Assembly: GCF_036347135.1 (NCBI RefSeq)
Contig: NZ_CP108938.1
Coordinates: 1,736,001-1,800,000 of the forward strand
Origin: Streptomyces sp. NBC_00775
GTDB lineage: Bacteria; Actinomycetota; Actinomycetes; Streptomycetales; Streptomycetaceae
Reading direction: 5' to 3'
DNA: 64,000 bases
Within the stretch, counting starts at the first letter, position 1; the number at the start of each line of letters is the position of its first letter. Of this stretch, positions 31,446 to 40,875 are shown one piece after another. Under the pieces are notes generated by a model. That model was not told the origin of the DNA. It saw only the letters and a list, made by a program, of their open reading frames with translations, and did no database searches. The position numbers and the translations under genes were made by a program.

Positions 31446-32948
31446 TCAGCCCGCTCCGGAACCACTGGTGAACGTGCCGTCGGAGAAGCCACCGCCGGGT
31501 GCGGCGGTGCCGGGGCCGGAAGGCGACAGATGCGTACTGATGCCGCCCGCACCAGGGGCGGTCACGCCGCCGCGGATGCTCTCGGAACCGCCGAGGACGC
31601 CCCCGCGGCCGCCGCCTTCACCACCACCGGGCTCGCCACCTCCACCGGGGCGCCGGCCGGTGTTCTCCTGGCTGCCGCCGCCGTCTCCTTCACCACCACC
31701 GCCGCCGGGCTCACCACCGCCGCCCGGCCGACGGCCGGTGTTCTCCTGGCTGCCGCCGCCTCCGCCGTCTCCTTCGCCACCGCCACCGCCACCACCGCCG
31801 GAAGGACCGTCGCCGTGTCCGTGGCCGGAGCCCTCCTCGCCGCCACCGCCGTCGCCGCCACCGCCGCCGCCTTCACCACCACCGCCGGAGGAGCCGCCGT
31901 CGTGTCCGTGGCCGGAGCCCTCGTCACCGCCGCCACCGCCTCCGCCCTCGCCTCCGCCGCCGCCTCCGCCCTCGCCTCCGCCGCCGCCTTCGCCACCGCC
32001 GGGTCGCCGGCCGGTGTTCTCCTGGTCGCCGCCGCCACCGCTGCCGCCCTCGCCGCCGCCTCCTTCGCCGCCACCACCTTCGCCGCCGCCCTCACCACCG
32101 CCGTCTCCGCCTTCGCCGCGCTCATAGATGCCGCCGTGGCCGAACTCACCGACGTCGCCTCCGCCGTGACCGCCGCCGAAGCCGCCCTCGCTCCCGCTCC
32201 CGTCGTGCCCCCCGAAGCCGCCGCCGAAGTTCCCCTCCGACCCGCCGCCCCCACCGTCGCCGAAGCCGCCGAAGCCACCTTCGGAGCCGCCGCCGGAACC
32301 CCCGAAACTCCCGAAGCCGCCTTCGCCCCCACCGAAGCCGCCCAGGCCGCCTTCACTTCCGCCGAATCCGTCCGCACCCCCGGCGCCGAAGCCGTCTTCA
32401 CCACCGCTGAAGCCGCCCGCGCCTTCGTCGCCGAAGCCCCCGAAGTCGCCGAAGTCGCCGGAACCGCCCGCACCGGCGGGGTCACCCAGCAGGGCATCTC
32501 CGCTGCCCAGGGCCGCGTTGTCGAGCTGACCACCGATCAGACTGACGGAGTCGGACGCACCGCGGTCAAGCGCGCCGGCTCCGTCCCGATAGTCGCCCGG
32601 GTCGGCCTCACCCAGGTGCGGCGCCGTGGCGTCGCCGGCCCCGGCATCGTGCGCCCCGTGCTCGACCGGCGCGTGGTCCACGGGCGCGTGGTCGACGGAC
32701 ACGTCGTGGTGCGCCAGCGCGTGTGCCGCGCTGCCGAAGAAGAGGGAGGACTTGGACAGCCTCGCGTCGAGCGTGCCAGGCCCCTCGGCGGTGCCGGATT
32801 CGACACGAAGCCGACGGAGCTCGGCGACCTGCTCGGGCGTCAGGCCAAGTCTTCGTGAGATGTCGTCGGTGTCGCCGTCGAGTTGGGCCCTGAATGCCGG
32901 GTCGACAGCAAGGCGGGTCATGGCATCGCGAAAGGCGTCGTCGGTCAT
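31446..32948 (-). CDS. Glycine-rich protein with leader-like N terminus (candidate protease or RiPP substrate)
   Basis: 500 residues. The first 50 form a helical, soluble segment (FRDAMTRLAVDPAFRAQL and GLTPEQVAELRRL) that resembles Nif11-like and related RiPP leader segments. Residues 50-150 are acidic and mixed. From about 150 to 500 the chain is dominated by Gly, Glu and Ser. Imperfect repeats include QENTGRRPGGG three times (about 308, 399 and 425) and EGSGHGH twice. Phe-Gly units (GGFG) fill 165-270. No signal peptide or membrane helix is seen. ATG 32948 has GAGG nearby. It is the first gene of the four-gene operon. The long Pro-rich frame on the other strand is its shadow. Confidence 0.75.
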   Translation of the reverse strand: MTDDAFRDAMTRLAVDPAFRAQLDGDTDDISRRLGLTPEQVAELRRLRVESGTAEGPGTLDARLSKSSLFFGSAAHALAHHDVSVDHAPVDHAPVEHGAHDAGAGDATAPHLGEADPGDYRDGAGALDRGASDSVSLIGGQLDNAALGSGDALLGDPAGAGGSGDFGDFGGFGDEGAGGFSGGEDGFGAGGADGFGGSEGGLGGFGGGEGGFGSFGGSGGGSEGGFGGFGDGGGGGSEGNFGGGFGGHDGSGSEGGFGGGHGGGDVGEFGHGGIYERGEGGDGGGEGGGEGGGGEGGGGEGGSGGGGDQENTGRRPGGGEGGGGGEGGGGGGGEGGGGGGGDEGSGHGHDGGSSGGGGEGGGGGGDGGGGEEGSGHGHGDGPSGGGGGGGGEGDGGGGGSQENTGRRPGGGGEPGGGGGEGDGGGSQENTGRRPGGGGEPGGGEGGGRGGVLGGSESIRGGVTAPGAGGISTHLSPSGPGTAAPGGGFSDGTFTSGSGAG

Positions 32949-33217
32949 GTCCTCATGTCTCCGTCGGTCTGTGTGTGTTGCTGCTGATCCCGGCGGAGCT
33001 GGGGACCCCCCTGGTCGGTGGCAAACTGCCATTTCCGGCCATCCCCACCGAAGCATGCAGGATGGTTATAGGGGCGACACCCTGACCCGCGCAAGGCCTG
33101 GAGTGGCGCACCCTTGCTGGACAAGGCGTTGGCACGCACCGGCCCTCGTGGCAGGCGAAGAGAGTGCTCGGCAAGGCATCACGGCACAAGAGAGCGGCCA
33201 AGACCGGCCAGTCGAGG
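32949..33217. other. Promoter region of the glycine-rich operon
   Basis: 269 bases without a gene, between the glycine-rich gene and the macrodomain gene, both on the minus strand. A TATAAC hexamer on the minus strand (33065-33070) could be a -10 element about 120 bases before the first start codon. No clear -35, operator or terminator was found. Confidence 0.35.
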
Positions 33218-33727
33218 TCAGCCGACCTGCGCGGCGAACGCCTCGTACGCCCGCTCGTCGAAGAGGACGAACCTGGCCTCCTCGACCGACGTTTCTGTCG
33301 CCCGCACCGTCTCCACAGCGATACGGGCCGCGTCTTCCATCGGCCACCCGTAGATACCTGCGGAGACAGCGGGGAACGCCACGGTACGGGCGCCGAGCTC
33401 GTCGGCGATCCGCAGTGACTCCCGGTAGCAGGAGGCCAGCAGCTCCGAGCGGTCCTCCTCGTGGGAGTAACGCGGGCCGACGGTGTGGATCACCCAGCGC
33501 GCGTCCAGCTCGCCCGCGGTGGTGGCGACCGCCTGACCGGTGCGCAGGCCCTTGCCGTACTGGGAGGCGCGCAGTTTCCGGCACTCGGCGAGGATGGCGG
33601 GACCGCCGCGGCGGTGGATGGCTCCGTCGACTCCGCCGCCGCCGAGCAGCGAGGAGTTCGCCGCGTTGACGATGGCGTCGACGCTCTGCCGGGTGATGTC
33701 GCCCTGGACCAGCGTGATCGCGGTCAT
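33218..33727 (-). CDS. Macrodomain protein (O-acetyl-ADP-ribose deacetylase type)
   Basis: 169 residues, a single macrodomain. Diagnostic blocks are [34 protein letters not shown] near the N terminus (ADP-ribose pocket with the Asn-Ala-Ala-Asn loop) and [12 protein letters not shown] near 118. The expected activity is hydrolysis of O-acetyl-ADP-ribose or removal of ADP-ribose from proteins or DNA. The Sir2 enzyme at 7010, which would make O-acetyl-ADP-ribose, is far away. Its start overlaps the stop of the phytoene-dehydrogenase-like gene. Confidence 0.93.
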   Translation of the reverse strand: MTAITLVQGDITRQSVDAIVNAANSSLLGGGGVDGAIHRRGGPAILAECRKLRASQYGKGLRTGQAVATTAGELDARWVIHTVGPRYSHEEDRSELLASCYRESLRIADELGARTVAFPAVSAGIYGWPMEDAARIAVETVRATETSVEEARFVLFDERAYEAFAAQVG

Positions 33728-35142
33728 GGCTGCCTCAGCCTCCTCCAGACGGCCTTCGCCGCGTTGTGCCCCGACATGCCGTGCACGCCGGGCCCCGGCG
33801 GGGTGGCCGAGGAGCAGAGGAAGACGGCCGGGTGCGGGGTGCTGTACGGGGACAGGGACAGCTTGGGGCGCAGCAGGAGCTGAAGCCCGGAGGCGGCGCC
33901 GCAGGCGATGTCACCGCCCACATAGTTGGCGTTGCGGGCGGCGAGCTGGGGCGGCCCGGCGGTCGCGCGGGCCAGTACGCGGTCGCGGAAGCCCGGCGCG
34001 AAGCGCTCCAGCTGCCGCTCGATGGCGTCCGTGAGATCCCCGGTCCAGCCGTTCGGAACATGCCCGTACACCCAGAAGACCTGCTTGCCGTCGGGTGCCC
34101 GGGAGGGGTCCACGACGCTGGGCTGCACGGTGATCAGGAAGGGCGCGTCGGGCGCCCGGCCCTCGCGGGAGGCCGCCCGCAGCGCGGTGCTGATCTCCGC
34201 GCTGCTGGCACCGACCTGCACGGTCCCGGCGGTGCGGGCCTCCTTGGCGGTCCAGGGCACGGGGCCGTCCAGCGCGTAGTCGATCTTGAAGACGCTCGCC
34301 CCGTAGCGGTAGCGCTCGTAGTACCGGCCGAAGCCCGCGATCCGGGCCAGTGCGGTGGGTGAGGTGTCGAAGACGTACGCGCGCGCGGGCGGCAGGTCGT
34401 CCAGGCGCTTGACCTCGTAGTCGGTGTGGACGGTGCCGCCGAGATCCTTGAGGTACGCGGTGAGCGCGTCGGAGATGGACTGGGAGCCGCCGCGCGCGAC
34501 CGGCCAACCGCCGGCGTGCGCGGCCAGGGCGAAGACCAGGCCGACGGCGCCGGTGGCGATGCCGTCGAGCGGGGCGATGACGTGCGCCACGAGCCCGGCG
34601 AACAGGGCCTTGGCGCGCTCGTCGCGGAAGCGGCGCGTCAGCCACGTCGACGGCGGCAGTCCGACGAGGCCGAAGCGGGCGAGGGTGACCGGGTCGCGGG
34701 GCAGCGCCGTCAGCGGCAGCGACATGAAATCGTGGGCCAGCGTGTCCCACTTGGGCAGGAAGGGCGCGACCAGTCGACGGTACGCACCGGCGTCGCGTGG
34801 GCCGAACGAGGCCGCCGTCTCCGCCACCGACCGCGAGAGCACCGCCGCCGTGCCGTCGGGGAACGGGTGCGCCATGGGCAGCTCGGCGTGCAGCCACTGA
34901 AGGCCGTACCGCTCCAGGGGCATCGCCTTGAACGCGGGCGAATTCACGCCCAGCGGATGCGCCGCCGAGCACGGGTCGTGCCGGAAACCGGGCAGTGTGA
35001 GCTCTTCGGTGCGCGCTCCCCCGCCCACGGTGTCCCGCGCCTCGAACACGGCCACGGAGAAGCCCCGGCGGGCCAGCTCCACGGCAGCGGTCAGTCCGTT
35101 GGGCCCCGCACCCACCACGACCACATCGAGCATCGACGGCAC
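33724..35142 (-). CDS. Phytoene-dehydrogenase-like FAD oxidoreductase
   Basis: 472 residues. The FAD motif [29 protein letters not shown] lies at the N terminus, with GGGART following, and the C-terminal [26 protein letters not shown] closes the FAD site. This is the CrtI/RetSat-like group of unknown substrate that is widespread in actinomycetes; no carotenoid genes are close. The start is a GTG at 35140-35142 with AAGGAG 7 bases upstream. It is coupled by ATGA to the macrodomain gene. Confidence 0.85.
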   Translation of the reverse strand: MPSMLDVVVVGAGPNGLTAAVELARRGFSVAVFEARDTVGGGARTEELTLPGFRHDPCSAAHPLGVNSPAFKAMPLERYGLQWLHAELPMAHPFPDGTAAVLSRSVAETAASFGPRDAGAYRRLVAPFLPKWDTLAHDFMSLPLTALPRDPVTLARFGLVGLPPSTWLTRRFRDERAKALFAGLVAHVIAPLDGIATGAVGLVFALAAHAGGWPVARGGSQSISDALTAYLKDLGGTVHTDYEVKRLDDLPPARAYVFDTSPTALARIAGFGRYYERYRYGASVFKIDYALDGPVPWTAKEARTAGTVQVGASSAEISTALRAASREGRAPDAPFLITVQPSVVDPSRAPDGKQVFWVYGHVPNGWTGDLTDAIERQLERFAPGFRDRVLARATAGPPQLAARNANYVGGDIACGAASGLQLLLRPKLSLSPYSTPHPAVFLCSSATPPGPGVHGMSGHNAAKAVWRRLRQP

Positions 35143-35296
35143 CTTCGGACTCCTTTGTCAGCCGATGGCCTCTGAGGATCAGGATATGCCGGAGGACTGA
35201 CAGCCTTGGCGGCGCGGACGGTTGGGAACGTGGAAGGCCGGTGACCCGCCGGGCTGGGTAGCGGGGCACGCCCGGTGACGCGACGGGGCCCGGCGA

Positions 35297-36142
35297 TCAG
35301 GCTCCGGCCGCCAGCAGCGCCACCACCCGGCGGGCCGTGGCCTCGTCCCGGGCCGCCGTGAACGGCAGCGCGTTGCCCCCGGTGATGCGGAAGGGCTCGC
35401 CCGTGAGGGTCAGATGCGCGCCGCCCGCCTCCTCGACCAGCAGCAGACCCGCGGCGTGGTCCCAGGCGGCCTCCCAGGAGAAGGCGACGCCGTCCAGCTC
35501 GCCGCGGGCGATGGCCAGATACTCCAGGCCGGCCGAGCCGCACGCGCGCGGGGCGACGCCCTCGACGCGCAGGCCCAGGAGCGCGCGCTTCTGCTCGTCC
35601 GTGGTGTAGTCCGGGTGGGACGTGGCGATGTCCAGGTCGCGGCCGGGCTCGGGCGAGCCGGAGCGCAGGGGCACACCGTCGAGAACGGCGCCCCGGCCGC
35701 GTATCGCGGTGGCGAACTCGTCGCGTGCGGGAGCGAACGTCCACGAGGCGCGCACGACGCCGTCCACCGCGAGCGCGACCAGCGTGCAGAATCCGGGGTC
35801 GCCGTGCACGAACTGCCTGGTCCCGTCGACGGGGTCGACGATCCAGACCGGCGCCGCGCCACGGATCGCGTCGTACGTCGCCGGATCGGCGTGCACCGCC
35901 TCCTCGCCGACGACGACCGAGCCGGGCAGCAGTGCGTTGAGAGCCCCGGTGAGGTACTCCTCGGCCTTGCGGTCGGCGTCCGTCACCAGGTCGTGCGGGC
36001 CGGACTTCTGGTCGATCTCGTGCGCGGCGAGCTGCCGGAAGCGCGGCATGATCTCGGCGGCGGCCGCCTTGCGTACTGCTTCTTCGACGTCGGACGTGCG
36101 CTGGGCGAGAAACTCGTCGATGGTTTCGATGTCTTCGATCAT
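35297..36142 (-). CDS. Inositol-monophosphatase-family phosphatase
   Basis: 281 residues. The metal-binding motifs are VGEEAVH near residue 75, WIVDPVDGTRQFVHG near 100 and WDHAAGLLLVEEAGG near 230, as in the Li-sensitive IMPase/FBPase/CysQ superfamily. Specificity (inositol phosphate, histidinol phosphate, PAP or sugar phosphate) cannot be settled from the sequence. ATG 36142 is used. It is a monocistronic gene with a 154-base gap to the next gene on the same strand. Confidence 0.9.
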   Translation of the reverse strand: MIEDIETIDEFLAQRTSDVEEAVRKAAAAEIMPRFRQLAAHEIDQKSGPHDLVTDADRKAEEYLTGALNALLPGSVVVGEEAVHADPATYDAIRGAAPVWIVDPVDGTRQFVHGDPGFCTLVALAVDGVVRASWTFAPARDEFATAIRGRGAVLDGVPLRSGSPEPGRDLDIATSHPDYTTDEQKRALLGLRVEGVAPRACGSAGLEYLAIARGELDGVAFSWEAAWDHAAGLLLVEEAGGAHLTLTGEPFRITGGNALPFTAARDEATARRVVALLAAGA

Positions 36143-36229
36143 GGCTCCATGACAGCACGCGCCACTGACAATCCTCGCCCGCCCGGTGCACTCCGGATGG
36201 AATCGCGATGAATTCAGGGGGTTCGGCGA

Positions 36230-38050
36230 TCAGCGTCCGACCGCGTACCCCTGCATCCCGCGCGGGTTCGCAGCCGCCGACAGCACCCCCGTCCGCGGAT
36301 CCCGCGCGACCGCGCACAGCCGTCCCTCGGACCAGGCCTCGTCGACCAGGACGTCATGGCCGCGGCGGCGCAGCTCCTCGACGACCGCCTCGTCCATGCG
36401 GGACTCGACGGTGAGGCTGCCGGGGCGCATACCGCGGGGGTAGAAGGAGCCGGGGAAGCTGTCGTTGTGCCAGTTCGGGGCGTCGATCGCGCCCTGGAGG
36501 TCGAGGCCGCCGCGCACCTCTGAGCGCAGCGCCACCGACAGGAAGAAGTGCGTCTGCCACTGGTCCTGCTGGTCCCCGCCCGGGGTGCCGAACGCCATGA
36601 CCGGCACCCCGTCGCGCAGCGCGAGCGAGGGGGTCAGCGTGGTGCGCGGACGGCGGCCCGGCGTCAGGGAGTTGGGCAGTCCCTCCTCCAGCCAGGCCAT
36701 CTGGAGCCGGGTGCCGAGCGGGAAGCCCAGCTCGGGCACGACCGGGTTGGACTGCAGCCAGCCGCCGCTGGGGGTGGCGGCGACCATGTTGCCCCACCGG
36801 TCGACGACGTCGAGGTGGCAGGTGTCGCCCCGGGTTCCGCCGTCCGGTGCCACCCCGGGTTCCGTGGCGGCCCGGGCCACGGTGGGTTCGCCCGCGCCCG
36901 GTACCGCCAGCGCGTCGAAGCCGGGCTCCCCGTCCGCCACCACGCGCGCGTGCCCGCTCAGCCGAGGGGTGCGCCCACCGGGGCTGCCGGGGCACAGCTC
37001 GTAGGACGCCTTGTCACCGACGAGCGCGCGCCGGGCGGCGTTGTACGGCTCCGACAGCAGTTCGTCGAGCGGCACCTCGGCCGCGTCCCCGTACCAGGCC
37101 TCGCGGTCGGCCATGGCGAGCTTGCAGCCCTCGACGAGGAGGTGGACGTAGTCGGCGGAGCCGTAGCGCGGCAGCTCGGGCGGCAGCAGGGCCAGCTGTT
37201 GCAGGAGGACCGGGCCCTGGCTCCAGGGGCCCGCCTTGCACAGAGTCCAGCCCCGCCAGTCGTACGTCGCCGGGGCCTCGTAGGTCGCGGACCAGTCGGC
37301 CAGGTCGGCGGCCGTCAGCGTGCCGGTGTGGCGCTCGCCGCTGGTGTCCATGGTGGGCCGCTCGGCCTGGCGTACCAGGGCCTCGGCGATGAAGCCGGAG
37401 CGCCAGACCCTCCGCGCGGCCTCGATCTGAGCCACCCGGTCCGTCTCCGCGGAGACCTCGGCGAGCAGCCGTCGCCAGGTCGCGGCGAGGGCGGGATTGC
37501 GGAACAGTTCGCCGGGCATCGGGGCCCTGCCGCCCGGCAGATACACCTCCGCCGACGAGGTCCACTCCGTCTCGAACAGCTCGCGTACGGTCTCGACCGT
37601 CTCGCCGACGCGCTCCACGGGCGCGTGGCCGTCCTCGGCGTAGCCGATGGCGTACCTGAGGACGTCGGCGAGCGACTTGGTTCCGTGGTCGCGGAGCAGG
37701 AGCATCCAGGCGTCGAACGCGCCCGGTACGGCGGCGGCGAGCGGCCCGGTACCGGGTACGAGATCCAAACCGAGGCCCTTGTAGTGGTCGATCGTCGCTC
37801 CGGCGGGCGCGACACCCTGCCCGCACAGCACCCGCACCTCGCCGCCCGCCGGGGCGAGGATGATCGGGACCTCGCCCGCGGGTCCATTGAGGTGCGGTTC
37901 GACGACGTGCAGGACGAAACCGCCGGCGACGGCGGCGTCGTACGCGTTGCCGCCGCCCTCCAGGACGGCCATCGCCGACTGCGAGGCGAGCCAGTGTGTG
38001 GAGGACACCATGCCGAAGGTGCCCTGGAGCGTCGGTCGGGTCGTGAACAT
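36230..38050 (-). CDS. Gamma-glutamyltransferase-family protein
   Basis: 606 residues, the full family length. The N-terminal block VSSTHWLASQSAMAVLEGGGNAYDAAVAGGFVLHVVEPHLNG is typical. The predicted self-cleavage site has Thr in GGTRGDTCHLDVVDRWGNMV near residue 415, then GGWLQSN. No signal peptide is visible, unlike classical periplasmic GGT, so an intracellular acylase or transferase role is possible. ATG 38050 has GAGGTGG upstream; the in-frame ATG at 38080 is less likely. Confidence 0.88.
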   Translation of the reverse strand: MFTTRPTLQGTFGMVSSTHWLASQSAMAVLEGGGNAYDAAVAGGFVLHVVEPHLNGPAGEVPIILAPAGGEVRVLCGQGVAPAGATIDHYKGLGLDLVPGTGPLAAAVPGAFDAWMLLLRDHGTKSLADVLRYAIGYAEDGHAPVERVGETVETVRELFETEWTSSAEVYLPGGRAPMPGELFRNPALAATWRRLLAEVSAETDRVAQIEAARRVWRSGFIAEALVRQAERPTMDTSGERHTGTLTAADLADWSATYEAPATYDWRGWTLCKAGPWSQGPVLLQQLALLPPELPRYGSADYVHLLVEGCKLAMADREAWYGDAAEVPLDELLSEPYNAARRALVGDKASYELCPGSPGGRTPRLSGHARVVADGEPGFDALAVPGAGEPTVARAATEPGVAPDGGTRGDTCHLDVVDRWGNMVAATPSGGWLQSNPVVPELGFPLGTRLQMAWLEEGLPNSLTPGRRPRTTLTPSLALRDGVPVMAFGTPGGDQQDQWQTHFFLSVALRSEVRGGLDLQGAIDAPNWHNDSFPGSFYPRGMRPGSLTVESRMDEAVVEELRRRGHDVLVDEAWSEGRLCAVARDPRTGVLSAAANPRGMQGYAVGR

Positions 38051-38357
38051 GCCTGCCACCTCGCTGTGCGGAGCGATCAACCTCGATCCCGACTATGGCA
38101 CTTGTGCCTTCGGGACCAGCAGGGCACCGAGAACATTCAAAAATCCGACCGAACACAGGAGGTTATGCGGCTCACACGCCGATCGACAGACATTCTTCCC
38201 GTCAGGCATTGACCGCGATCAAGCTCCCCGGATAGAAAGATCAAGGCGAGACGCACACACGACCCCGATGTCCGCCCCGCCGGAGAACAAAACGGTTCCC
38301 AGGGCCGGTTCGGCTCACAAAGCCGGCCGGCCCTCCTCTGACCCGAGAGAATTCGCC
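38051..38357. other. Divergent promoter region of the hydrazine-type cluster
   Basis: 307 bases between the GGT-family gene (minus) and the first ATP-grasp gene (plus). It is less GC-rich than its surroundings. It holds the palindrome GGCACTTGTGCC (38097-38108), a possible operator for the GGT gene, and a promoter-like pair at 38209-38238. No gene is visible. Confidence 0.5.
38209..38238 (+). promoter_or_regulatory. Candidate promoter for the hydrazine-type gene cluster
   Basis: TTGACC (38209-38214), an 18-base spacer and TAGAAA (38233-38238) fit the vegetative (HrdB-like) promoter pattern. It lies 120-150 bases before the first ATP-grasp start. No regulator gene lies inside the cluster. Confidence 0.4.
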
Positions 38358-39620
38358 TTGTCACGCATAGATCCCCTTCAGCCTGCGCGCATCGTCGTGG
38401 TCGAACCCGCTTCTTCCGGAGGCGCCACCCTGATCGGTGTCGCGGCCGAGATGGGGCTGCGGGTCGTGGTGGCTTCCGCCGACTCCGGCGACCGCCGGCT
38501 CTCCGACGCCGTGCGCGGCGCGGCCGAGACGGTGCTGACGGTGGAGACCAACGACCAGGCGGCGCTGGAGGCCGCGGTCCGCGAACTGCACGGCCAGGAG
38601 CCCTTCGAGGCGGTCCTGGCCGGGTCCGACATCTATGTCTCGGCGACCGCTCGTGTCGCCGCCGCGCTCGGCCTGCCGGGCCTGCCCGTGGAGACGGTCG
38701 ACCGCGTCCGCGACAAGAGCGTCATGCGGGCCGCGGTGGCCGAAGCGGGTCTGCGCACACCGCGCTTCGCCCAGGCCACCTCCGACGAGGAGTTGCGCGC
38801 CGCGGCCGCCCATGTCGGTTTTCCCTGTGTGATGAAGCCGGTGGCCTGCTCCGGCAGCATCCATGTCAGCCGGGCCGACGACATGGACCAGCTCGCCGCC
38901 GCCTTCCAGCGCCTGGTCACCGACCCCGTCCCGGACATGGGTCAGTTGCACGAACACCGCGTGCTCGTCGAGGAGTACGTCACGGGCCCGGAGTTCAGCG
39001 CCGACGGCTACGTCCTGGACAGCGGTGAGGTGACCCTGGTGGCTCTCACCCGCACGCTCCTCGGCCCCGAGCCCGACTTCGTGGAGATGGGCCATCTCAC
39101 CCCGGCCCACGTCGACTCCGGCACTCTGGAGGCCGTCGAGGCGTACGTCGTCGACGTCGTCCGCGCAGTACACCTGACCAGTGGCCCGTTCCACTGCGAG
39201 CTGCGGCTGACCGCCGAGGGTCCTGTCCTCATCGAGATCGGCGCGCGCCTGCCCGGCGACCGGATCGTGGAACTTCTGCGACTCGTCACCGGAGTCAGCC
39301 TCCCCAAGGTGGCGATCGCCACCTCCCTGGGACTGGACCTCGACGAGGCCGGGGCCTTCGCCGACCCGCAGGCGAAGAGCGCCGGCATCCGCTTCTTCTC
39401 CGCCGAGGGCCGGTCCTCCTACCGTGAACTGACGGGCTGGCAGGACATGGCGGCGCTGCCCGAAGTGACGGAGACCTCCGTGTACTTCGCGCCCGGCGAG
39501 CTCATCCCCGGCGTCGAGGACTGCCGCTCGCGCCTCGGCCACGCCCTGTTCACCGCGGACTCGCCGCAGGGCGCACTCGACCGCTGGCAGGCCCTCGGCG
39601 ACGCCGTCGTCGCCGTCTGA
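38358..39620 (+). CDS. ATP-grasp carboxylate-amine ligase, first of two
   Basis: 420 residues. The N-terminal Rossmann-like lobe begins ARIVVVEPASSGGATL. The ATP-grasp core has VGFPCVMKPVACSGSIHVSRADD (about 150-172) with the nucleotide Lys, HRVLVEEYVTGPEFSADGYV, and the Mg-binding GPVLIEIGARLPGDRIVELL near 292. Such enzymes join a carboxylate to an amine through an acyl phosphate. A TTG start at 38358 with GAGAG upstream gives the normal length; ATG 38268 would add about 30 non-conserved residues. It leads the plus-strand cluster, 16 bases before the N-hydroxylase. A ligase joining a hydrazino acid to an amino acid is inferred. Confidence 0.87.
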   Translation: MSRIDPLQPARIVVVEPASSGGATLIGVAAEMGLRVVVASADSGDRRLSDAVRGAAETVLTVETNDQAALEAAVRELHGQEPFEAVLAGSDIYVSATARVAAALGLPGLPVETVDRVRDKSVMRAAVAEAGLRTPRFAQATSDEELRAAAAHVGFPCVMKPVACSGSIHVSRADDMDQLAAAFQRLVTDPVPDMGQLHEHRVLVEEYVTGPEFSADGYVLDSGEVTLVALTRTLLGPEPDFVEMGHLTPAHVDSGTLEAVEAYVVDVVRAVHLTSGPFHCELRLTAEGPVLIEIGARLPGDRIVELLRLVTGVSLPKVAIATSLGLDLDEAGAFADPQAKSAGIRFFSAEGRSSYRELTGWQDMAALPEVTETSVYFAPGELIPGVEDCRSRLGHALFTADSPQGALDRWQALGDAVVAV

Positions 39621-39636
39621 CCCCGGGACGCGCACC

Positions 39637-40875
39637 GTGAGCGATCACATACTCGACTACGCCGCCGTCGGCGTCGGGCCCGCCAACATGAGCCTGGCCG
39701 CCCTCGCCCACCGGATCGACGGGCTGCGCGGCGCCTGCCTGGAACGCCGGGAGAGCTTCTCCTGGCACCCCGGTCTGCTGCTGCCCGAGGCCACTTTGCA
39801 GGTCTCGCTGCTCAAGGACCTGGTGACCCTCGTCGACCCCACCAGCCCGTTCTCCTTCCTGTCGTTCCTCTCCACCACCGGCCGCCTCTACCGGTTCCTC
39901 GCGGCGGACTTCCCGGCCGTACTGCGCACGGAGTTCAACCAGTACCTCCAGTGGGTCGCCGGACAGCTGCCGAATCTGACCTTCGGCGCCGATGTGCGGA
40001 GCGTGGACTTCCACGACGGGGCGTTCCATGTACGCACGGACGAGAGCGAAGTGACGGCACGTCACCTCGTGCTCGGCACCGGCCTCACCCCGAGCGTCCC
40101 CGAGCCGTTCCGTCCCTTCCTCGGGCCGACGGTCTTCCATTCCGGGGAGTTCCTGCTGCGCGCCCCGGACGTCACCGGCCGCCGCGTCGTCGTGGTGGGC
40201 GGCGGTCAGAGCGGGGCGGAGATCGTCCGACACCTCGCCACCAACAGCTCGGCGCACAGCGTCACTTGGGCCAGCAGGCGCCAGTCCTTCCTGCCCATGG
40301 ACGACTCGCCGTTCGCCAACGACCTCTACAGCCCTGAGTACGTCCGCCACTTCCACGGGTTGCCCGCGGACCGCAAGGCCCGGCTGCTGGAGCGGCAGAA
40401 GTACACCAGCGACGGCATCGACCTCCAAGTCCTCCAGGACATCTACCGGTTGAGCTACCGCGACGAGTTCATCGAGAACGCCCCCGGCAGGCTGCGCTTC
40501 CTGCCGGACTGCACGGTGACCGCTCTCGAAGGCGGCCCCGACGAGTGGAAGCTGTTCACGGACTTCACGGACTCCTCAGGCCTCGACGCCCCCGCCGCAC
40601 TCGCCGCGGACGTCGTCATCCTGTGCACCGGATACGCCTATGAGCTGCCCGAGTTCATGGCATCCCTCGCTCCCCGGCTGCGGCGCACCGACGGGCTCCT
40701 CGACGTCCGTGACGACTTCTCCCTGGCCTGGGACGGGCCGTCGGAGAACCGGATCTACCTCCAGAACGGCGCGCGGCACTCCTGGGGAGTCGCCGATCCC
40801 AATCTGAGCCTGCTCGCGTGGCGCAGCGCGGTGATCCTGAACAGCATGCTCGGTGAGACGAGGTACGCGGTATGA
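39637..40875 (+). CDS. Lysine/ornithine N-monooxygenase (SidA/IucD/PvdA family)
   Basis: 412 residues. The FAD motif AAVGVGPANMSLAALAH starts near residue 10, LLPEATLQVSLLKDLVTLVDPTSPFSFLSFL is the family block that follows, the NADPH site VVVVGGGQSGAEIV starts near 185, and the C-terminal ATGY-type segment reads LCTGYAYELPEF. Family members hydroxylate the side-chain amine of Lys, Orn or a diamine. In the s56-p1 and triacsin pathways a homologue makes N6-hydroxylysine for N-N bond formation, which fits the neighbours here. No siderophore synthetase is present. It has a GTG start. The stop overlaps the cupin start by 4 bases. Confidence 0.92.
   Translation: MSDHILDYAAVGVGPANMSLAALAHRIDGLRGACLERRESFSWHPGLLLPEATLQVSLLKDLVTLVDPTSPFSFLSFLSTTGRLYRFLAADFPAVLRTEFNQYLQWVAGQLPNLTFGADVRSVDFHDGAFHVRTDESEVTARHLVLGTGLTPSVPEPFRPFLGPTVFHSGEFLLRAPDVTGRRVVVVGGGQSGAEIVRHLATNSSAHSVTWASRRQSFLPMDDSPFANDLYSPEYVRHFHGLPADRKARLLERQKYTSDGIDLQVLQDIYRLSYRDEFIENAPGRLRFLPDCTVTALEGGPDEWKLFTDFTDSSGLDAPAALAADVVILCTGYAYELPEFMASLAPRLRRTDGLLDVRDDFSLAWDGPSENRIYLQNGARHSWGVADPNLSLLAWRSAVILNSMLGETRYAV

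Noticed and set aside
31114..32858. Long Pro-rich and Ala/Val-rich plus-strand frames
   Set aside because: They are the complement of Gly and Glu codons of the glycine-rich minus-strand gene. That gene has a leader, a start, and operon spacing; these frames have none.
37860..38267. Upstream extension of the first ATP-grasp gene
   Set aside because: The extended frame overlaps the GGT-family gene and gives Cys/Arg-rich non-conserved sequence; the TTG at 38358 gives the usual family length.
39637..40875. Siderophore biosynthesis
   Set aside because: The N-hydroxylase alone would allow it, but there is no IucA/IucC synthetase, NRPS, acyltransferase or iron transport gene, and the cupin/MetRS-like/DAO neighbours fit hydrazine formation better.
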